From contig JBAZCN010000028.1 of assembly GCA_041655035.1 (NCBI GenBank), positions 1 through 31,464 on the forward strand: 31,464 nucleotides of DNA. Direction: 5' to 3'. The translations under genes were made by a program, and so were the position numbers. The notes beneath the pieces are model-generated. The model searched no databases, was not told the origin of the DNA, and saw only the letters and a program-made list of their open reading frames with translations. Shown here piece after piece: positions 26,376-31,464 of this stretch. This DNA comes from NAT127 sp041655035. Its GTDB lineage: Bacteria; Pseudomonadota; Gammaproteobacteria; Pseudomonadales; Porticoccaceae. Positions within the stretch are counted from its first letter, which is position 1; each line of letters begins with the position of its first letter.

Positions 26376-28379
26376 TTAGTGAGCGGCGTCGATAGCAAGA
26401 GCCGCATTGAACCCGTCGTGAATGGCTGCATGGAGATACCGGGGGCTTTTACTGTCGCCAATCAGTTCCACACGACCCTCGAAACCAGCCTGCTCCAGAG
26501 CACTCAGCAGTTCATCCTGAGGAAGGTTGTAGCCAACAAAAATCAGATGATCACCAGCGATAAGCCGAGGCGGCAAGCCCACCAGGGAACTGACCTCGAT
26601 ACTGCCGTCATCGCCAAGCCTCGAGATCAGGCTCTGGCTGTGCAAGGTGAACCGCCCAGTGGCATTGAGCCGACGCAACGCGGGCCGGGCGCGCCACGCT
26701 TGCGCCATTGCGGGGGCAAAGTCGGCAAAACGGCAAATAAAATGCACCGTCGCTCCCTGGGCAAGCAGATATTCCGCCACCCCGGCGGCTTCCGCATGGC
26801 CCGTATCATCCTCGATCACCACGGTCCTGTCAGCACTGATCCGGACCCGCCCCTCCAGTAAATCGGATACCCCCACCAACAACGGCGGCCGCAGGTTATC
26901 GAGTTGAAGCCGGGGAGCAACCAATTGCCAACCGTCCTCCCGCGGCTGCGATCCGGTGGCGAGCAACACCACATCGGGGTTGATGGCGATAATCTCATCG
27001 GCATCCAGGTAGGAGCTGGTGTGGACATCGACACCCAGGCGGTACACCTCCGCCTCGAGCCAGTGAATAATGTCGGCGAGGCCGGATAGGTGGGGAATCA
27101 TCTTGACCAGCTTTACCGCACCGCCGAGATGGGGGGTCGCTTCGTGCAGTTCGACCCGGTGTCCCGCCAGCGCCGCGACCCGGGCAGCCTCGAGGCCCGC
27201 CGGCCCTCCACCCACGACCAGGACCTTTTTGCCGCTCCCCGTCGCCGGGGTCATCGCCTCAGCCAACTCTCCTTCCCGCCCCACCTGAACATTGACGGTG
27301 CATTGCAGCATTTGGCCGGTAAAAATATTGCCCACGCAAAGCTGGTTGCAGCCGATGCACGGCCGAACCGCGTCAGGCCCTCGCTCCAATGTCTTGCTGA
27401 CCAGGTGAGGATCGGCAATGGTGGCTCGTGTCATCCCTACCAGATCGGCTTCGCCGGCGGCGATGACTTGCTCTACTTCGTCAAGGGAGCGGAAACGCCC
27501 CGACACGATGGTGATCAGCCCGGTGCGTCCCCGCACGCCGCCCACCCAGTCCAGCTCCACGCCAGAGGGAGCATGGAGGGCGGGAATGATCGTCTCCGGG
27601 TTGTGGTAGCCACCCATCGACAGATTGACGTAATCGATCAGTCCTTCATCACTGAGCAGGTTCAGGGTATCGACGATTTCGTCAGTCGTCAGACCGCCTT
27701 CGAGAGCCTCAGGGCCGAGCCGTACACCGGCGATAAAGCCATCTGATACACGGCTGCGAATCTCGGTGAGAATTTCCCGCAGAAACCGCGCTCGATTCCC
27801 GAGACTACCGCCGTATTCGTCGGTGCGCCGGTTACTCCAGGGCGACAAAAACTGCATCACCATATAACCGTGGGATCCGGCCACCTCACAGCCGTGCAAG
27901 CCGCCTTTCTCACAGCGCACCGCAGCATTGGCAAAGGCATGCACCAGCTCGCGAATCTGTGCCCGGCTGATTTCCCTGGCGGGCACGCCGGTGAGCATTC
28001 CCGGCAAAGCCGAAGGGGCCACTGGCACCGCCCGCCAGTCGGCGTAGATACCGCCACCGTGCCAGATCTGCTGGATCATCCCCATCCCCGTGGGCCCGAT
28101 GGCGTCCATCAGCTTTTCGTATCCGGGAATGATGTCGTCGCTCCAGCAGTGAATATTCCGGGCCCAGGTGCGGGACGATTGGTGTATCCAGGCCCCCTCA
28201 AGAATACTCAGGCCAACGCCACCTCGAGCCCGCTCCAGGTGATAGGCGATCAACGGATCGGAAATGGGTCCATCGGCAAAGGCCGTGGCGTGGGCGGTGC
28301 GCACGATACGGTTTTTCAGTGTGAGGCCGCGCATTGTCAGCGGGGAAATGGTGCGGCGATAGGCAGACAGGGCGTTCAT
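26376..28379 (-). CDS. Old Yellow Enzyme / 2,4-dienoyl-CoA reductase-like flavoprotein
   Basis: The 667-residue protein has the FadH-type layout. An FMN TIM barrel spans about 1-335 (SPLTMRGLTLKNRIVRTAHATAFADG, QIWHGGG, HGCEVAGSHGYMVMQFLSPWSNRRTDEYGGS, VGMTRATIADPH). A [4Fe-4S] cysteine set follows at C341, C344, C348 and C360. The FAD/NAD(P)-binding half carries VLVVGGGPAGLEAA near 390. Such enzymes reduce activated C=C bonds. Relatives act on dienoyl-CoAs, enones, trimethylamine or bile-acid/steroid intermediates; the substrate here is unknown. AAGGAC lies about 5 bases before the ATG. It lies 67 bases after a TonB receptor on the same strand, suggesting that the imported compound is its substrate. 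Confidence 0.9.
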   Translation of the reverse strand: MNALSAYRRTISPLTMRGLTLKNRIVRTAHATAFADGPISDPLIAYHLERARGGVGLSILEGAWIHQSSRTWARNIHCWSDDIIPGYEKLMDAIGPTGMGMIQQIWHGGGIYADWRAVPVAPSALPGMLTGVPAREISRAQIRELVHAFANAAVRCEKGGLHGCEVAGSHGYMVMQFLSPWSNRRTDEYGGSLGNRARFLREILTEIRSRVSDGFIAGVRLGPEALEGGLTTDEIVDTLNLLSDEGLIDYVNLSMGGYHNPETIIPALHAPSGVELDWVGGVRGRTGLITIVSGRFRSLDEVEQVIAAGEADLVGMTRATIADPHLVSKTLERGPDAVRPCIGCNQLCVGNIFTGQMLQCTVNVQVGREGELAEAMTPATGSGKKVLVVGGGPAGLEAARVAALAGHRVELHEATPHLGGAVKLVKMIPHLSGLADIIHWLEAEVYRLGVDVHTSSYLDADEIIAINPDVVLLATGSQPREDGWQLVAPRLQLDNLRPPLLVGVSDLLEGRVRISADRTVVIEDDTGHAEAAGVAEYLLAQGATVHFICRFADFAPAMAQAWRARPALRRLNATGRFTLHSQSLISRLGDDGSIEVSSLVGLPPRLIAGDHLIFVGYNLPQDELLSALEQAGFEGRVELIGDSKSPRYLHAAIHDGFNAALAIDAAH

Positions 28380-28406
28380 GTTTTGTCCTTGCTTGTCGTT
28401 ATTGGC

Positions 28407-28430
28407 GCCCGGCGGGCGACACCGCCGGGC
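28407..28430 (-). other. Hairpin between receptor and flavoprotein genes
   Basis: GCCCGGCGG and CCGCCGGGC form a perfect 9-bp stem with a 6-base loop in the 67-base gap. No T-run follows on the minus strand, so it may only attenuate read-through or protect the receptor message. Confidence 0.5.
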
Positions 28431-28446
28431 AATTCATCCAACGGGC

Positions 28447-30858
28447 TTAGAACCGGTACCGGACTTCGGCACCAACCATCCTGGGAGGCCCGTAAACCAC
28501 CGATGTGATGCCGACGAAACTGCCTGACGACGACCCCGCTGTTATGTATTCCTTGTCGAACAGGTTCCGGCAGAAGAAACTGAGATCGATGCTGGACTCA
28601 GCCACACCGTTGATGTCGAGGCGCAGGTTGGCAAGACTGTAATCGGGAAGCACGGCTTCGGAAAAGGTAAACTCGTCGGTCCAGTAATAATCCAGGTTGA
28701 GCACCACCTTCTCGGCAAACGGCCCCGGAAAGACCTCATAGCGAATCCCGGCCGTATAGCTTTTTCCCGCCGTCAGATCAAAATGGATCTCGTCGCTGGC
28801 CACATAGGGCACAAAATCTGCAGGTAGATCAAAGGACCTGGTCCGGGTATCGAGATAATTTGCGCCGAAGGTCACCAGCAGGTTGTTGGTCAGAGAAACC
28901 TGCAGGTCCAAATCGATCCCCGACACTTCCGATTTCCCAACATTCAGCAGCAAGGTACCGCCGGCGGGGTCGTCGCTGGCGTTGCAATCGCCATCCGGGG
29001 AAACCCCTGGCGGATTGTTTGGATTTGCCGGGTCACAGATGGCTGCAGCTGTCTGTACACCGCTGATCGCGGACTGCACATCCTCGTAACGGCCCACAAA
29101 GGCCGAAAGATTCAAGCGCACCCCCACGTCGCCCACTGCCCATTCACTGCGCAGGCCCCATTCGATATCGGTGACGGTTTCCGGCTGGAATGCCTGGTAA
29201 GGCTCCAGGCGCCCGGAAAAGGTGGGGCCATTGACACCCCCTGCGCGATAGCCATGGCGACTGACCAGGTAAGTAAACAGGTCATCATTGATCTGCCAGT
29301 TCACCCCCACCGACCAGGTCAGCTCCTCCGAGCTTGTGCTGTTGATACTGGTATTGAGCAGATTGCCTTTACTTCTCAGGCAATCGCTCTGACGAGCCAC
29401 GTCGGATGCGGCGAAAATCGGACCGGCGGCGGTATTGACGCCAGTGCCGGTACAGGATTCGATGTCATCTTCCGTGTAGCGCAGGCCGACTTCCAGTGCC
29501 AGGCCCTCCAGCCACTCGCCGAGGTCGTAACTGACATGGCCAAACAGCGCCTGGCTTTCCTCTTCAATAAAATTGTAGGCTGGGCCTGCCACCGGCAACC
29601 CGGGAATCTGGGCAAACCCCACTGAACTGCCCTGGGCTCCATCCGGCTTGCTCTGCAGCCAGAATGCCCCCACTAACCAGTCGACCTTGCCGTCGGCAAA
29701 ATTGCCCCGCAGTTGGAACTCGTTGCTGATCTGTTCCACGGCATCGTTGAGATTAGCTTTAATGTAGGCAACCGGTAATCCGGCGGGCAACAGTCCGGAA
29801 CCATCGGCGGCAAGCATCCCCATGCCGTCGGTATTCACCACCATGCTGAGCTCGGTCGTGCGATAACCAAAAATGTTCACCACTTCGATATCGCGCCACT
29901 GAAACTCGGTGCGGTTGATCAGAGAAGTGCGGCGGTTTTTCTCAACCCCGTAATCAACCACGGCGTTGGATTTGTACGGACCCCAGTGTTTCTGCCGCTG
30001 CAACTGTTCCAGGGCGCTGCTCTGCAAACCGAGCTGGCTCAGCAGATCGTCACCGGCGTGTACCTCGCGAATCACTTGTGCGGTACCGCCACTATCGCTT
30101 TTGTAGTAATCGAACAGAGTGGTGTTGGAAAGATTTTCCGAAGGCTCCAGCAGCAACGACACTCGAAAGGATTGGTTGTCGACATTGTCAATGTCGCTAC
30201 CACCGCCAATGTTATCGGTAAAGCCATCCCGCCGGTCGATATCCCCCGCCACCCGCAGGGCGGCCTTGCTATCGACCAGCGGCAGGTTAACGGCGCCCTG
30301 GATTTGCCGCTTGTCAAAATCGCCGGCGATGCCGGAAATGTATCCACCCCATTCGTAGGTCGGCGCCTGCGGAGCATACAAAATTGCCCCACCTGTCGTG
30401 TTGCGGCCAAATAGCGTGCCTTGGGGACCTTTTAGTACTTCAACGGCACTCAGGTCGTATTGAGGCACGAAACTACCCACAAAAGGATCGGGTACCTCAG
30501 CAAAATAACTGACCACTGCGGGAGAGTTCGGTCCAAAGACAGATTTCGACTGGCCGCGAATCTGGTAGATGACGTTTTGTCGGGAACCGGTGCCTGACAG
30601 GTACACCCCGGGAGTGCTCATCTGCAGATCCTCAGGTGTTGAGATGCCACCCTCCCTGAGAGTTTCCGCGCCAAAGGCAGTCACTGTGACCGGCGTCGAC
30701 TGTATATTTTCCTGCGAACGTCGCGCCGTCACCACAATTTCTTCCAGCCCTCCGGTGTTCATATGAGTTGCCACCTCGGCGGCGGCCGGGCCAGTGCAGG
30801 AAAGCCCCAACAGGGCGACCAGCAGGCATTTAGGTCGATTAGTCATTTGAGTAATCAT
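28447..30858 (-). CDS. TonB-dependent outer-membrane receptor
   Basis: The 803-residue receptor has a signal peptide (NRPKCLLVALLGLSCTGPAAA), a TonB box (LEEIVVTARR), a plug domain at about 50-165 (TPVTVTAFGAETLREGGISTPEDLQMSTPGV, IRGQSK, LSAVEVLKGPQGTLFGRNTTGGAI) and a long barrel ending in a terminal Phe (AEVRYRF). The plug is of the kind common in sphingomonads and Cellvibrionales for hydrophobic or carbohydrate substrates rather than siderophores. GAGGAC is 3-6 bases before the ATG at 30858; a second in-frame ATG lies at 30846. A 20-bp palindrome in its putative promoter and a neighbouring TetR-type gene suggest substrate induction. Confidence 0.92.
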   Translation of the reverse strand: MITQMTNRPKCLLVALLGLSCTGPAAAEVATHMNTGGLEEIVVTARRSQENIQSTPVTVTAFGAETLREGGISTPEDLQMSTPGVYLSGTGSRQNVIYQIRGQSKSVFGPNSPAVVSYFAEVPDPFVGSFVPQYDLSAVEVLKGPQGTLFGRNTTGGAILYAPQAPTYEWGGYISGIAGDFDKRQIQGAVNLPLVDSKAALRVAGDIDRRDGFTDNIGGGSDIDNVDNQSFRVSLLLEPSENLSNTTLFDYYKSDSGGTAQVIREVHAGDDLLSQLGLQSSALEQLQRQKHWGPYKSNAVVDYGVEKNRRTSLINRTEFQWRDIEVVNIFGYRTTELSMVVNTDGMGMLAADGSGLLPAGLPVAYIKANLNDAVEQISNEFQLRGNFADGKVDWLVGAFWLQSKPDGAQGSSVGFAQIPGLPVAGPAYNFIEEESQALFGHVSYDLGEWLEGLALEVGLRYTEDDIESCTGTGVNTAAGPIFAASDVARQSDCLRSKGNLLNTSINSTSSEELTWSVGVNWQINDDLFTYLVSRHGYRAGGVNGPTFSGRLEPYQAFQPETVTDIEWGLRSEWAVGDVGVRLNLSAFVGRYEDVQSAISGVQTAAAICDPANPNNPPGVSPDGDCNASDDPAGGTLLLNVGKSEVSGIDLDLQVSLTNNLLVTFGANYLDTRTRSFDLPADFVPYVASDEIHFDLTAGKSYTAGIRYEVFPGPFAEKVVLNLDYYWTDEFTFSEAVLPDYSLANLRLDINGVAESSIDLSFFCRNLFDKEYITAGSSSGSFVGITSVVYGPPRMVGAEVRYRF

Positions 30859-30957
30859 GTCGTCCTCTAGTTATCGTTTTGTGGAGCAAAAGCGCAGTCT
30901 TGCAGGACCGATCGAGCCGCCGACGTCGTCGGCAACCGACCTGTCGCTACGCCGATT

Positions 30958-30986
30958 AAAATAATACGATCGTATTATTGACGCAA
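30958..30986 (-). promoter_or_regulatory. Putative receptor promoter with palindromic TetR-type operator
   Basis: A perfect 20-bp palindrome, AATAATACGATCGTATTATT, covers 30960-30979. On the minus strand a -35-like TTGCGT (30981-30986) and a -10-like TATTTT (30958-30963) are separated by exactly 17 bp, so the palindrome fills the spacer and overlaps the -10. It lies about 100 bases upstream of the receptor ATG and 115 bases past the stop of the TetR-type gene. Binding by a TetR dimer would block the promoter. Confidence 0.72.
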
Positions 30987-31094
30987 TGATGTTAATTAGA
31001 CTCGAGGTCAAATAGCCCTCAGACAGCTGGCTTCATTGACCAGAAGGTTTCATTGGGGAGGTAGCAAGGATGGGCGAATGGATCGCGGGTCCGG

Positions 31095-31464
31095 TCAGCC
31101 TCCGAACGGTTCGGAAAAAATGGCGACGAGCATATTGACCGTTTCCCGCCAATAGGCCTGCTCACTGCCGTAGGGGTCCTGCCCGGTGGCGGCCAACCTA
31201 CGTTTTTCGGCCATGGCGCCCAAAAACAGGTCCGATGCCAGGCTAAATCGAGTGTTGAATACTTCGACAGGCAATCCTGGAAACAAAGTCAACAGGCGCT
31301 TGTGAATCTCCTTGGACGCAGGTTGCGGCACCTGGCAGCAGAAATAGGGATGCCTACCGCTGTCACGGTGCAAAAGGCGCAGCAAAAATTTGGAATAAGA
31401 CTGCTGGGTCTTGACATCGAAGCTGTCCACCAAAGGCATAAAGCGCGCCGCCAGCAATGCTTGG
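31095..31464 (-). CDS. TetR-family regulator (C-terminal fragment)
   Basis: Only the last 122 codons are in the window; the N-terminal HTH lies beyond the right edge. What remains is helical and fits a TetR ligand-binding domain: LLAARFMPLVDSFDV, SKFLLRLLHRDSGRHPYF, SKEIHKRLLTLFPGLPVEVFNTRFSLASDLFLGAM, and a C-terminal YWRETVNMLVAIFSEPF dimerisation-type helix. It reads in the same direction as the TonB receptor, with a palindromic operator between them. It most likely represses the receptor and flavoprotein genes and perhaps itself. The family call rests on the C-terminal pattern and context, since the DNA-binding part is not visible. Confidence 0.7.
   Translation of the reverse strand, partial: QALLAARFMPLVDSFDVKTQQSYSKFLLRLLHRDSGRHPYFCCQVPQPASKEIHKRLLTLFPGLPVEVFNTRFSLASDLFLGAMAEKRRLAATGQDPYGSEQAYWRETVNMLVAIFSEPFGG

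Overview
The window looks like chromosomal DNA of a high-GC gammaproteobacterium, possibly a marine Cellvibrionales/Halieaceae-type organism. That placement is inferred from gene style only: two TonB-dependent receptors, a Pseudomonas-like nrdAB with ATP cones, MetE/MetR and ExoD. No rRNA, tRNA, CRISPR array, transposase or integrase is visible.

Layout: (1) 1-2250 holds the 5' end of a COG1233-type FAD oxidoreductase, a hemolysin III/PAQR membrane protein and a secreted SYLF (Ysc84) lipid-binding protein. (2) 2251-6623 holds class Ia ribonucleotide reductase nrdAB on the minus strand, preceded by a cobalamin riboswitch and by paired NrdR boxes. (3) 6808-8387 holds an acyltransferase-3 membrane protein facing a small bacterial PH-domain membrane protein. 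(4) 8540-17797 holds a short-chain fatty acyl-type regulator (ScfR/RamB/PrpR family) divergent from prpD-prpB-prpC, a biotin carboxylase, an oxaloacetate-decarboxylase-alpha/pyruvate-carboxylase-B protein and a hotdog thioesterase. (5) 17951-18764 holds ExoD and a long REP-like inverted repeat. (6) 18812-22095 holds metE and its divergent regulator metR. (7) 22187-26294 holds a second cobalamin riboswitch, a short leader ORF, a TonB-dependent receptor and a PepSY-TM protein. (8) 26376-31464 holds an Old Yellow Enzyme/2,4-dienoyl-CoA-reductase-like flavoprotein, a second TonB-dependent receptor, a 20-bp palindromic operator inside its putative promoter, and the C-terminal part of a TetR-type regulator.

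How the genes work together: vitamin B12 is the common thread. NrdAB and MetE are B12-independent counterparts of NrdJ and MetH, and the methylcitrate cycle is the B12-independent alternative to methylmalonyl-CoA mutase. nrdAB is predicted to be shut off by B12, and the riboswitch-controlled receptor/PepSY pair is a candidate corrinoid uptake and reduction system. In the propionate cluster, methylcitrate synthase consumes oxaloacetate and methylisocitrate lyase yields pyruvate plus succinate; the adjacent two-subunit biotin carboxylase system could convert pyruvate back to oxaloacetate.

The most unusual local features are the 15-bp repeat array at the start of the biotin carboxylase gene, where a one-base-short unit moves a well-placed ATG out of frame, and the duplicated ribosome-binding-site hairpin upstream of the riboswitch-controlled receptor. 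Many long antisense frames exist in this GC-rich DNA and were left out.
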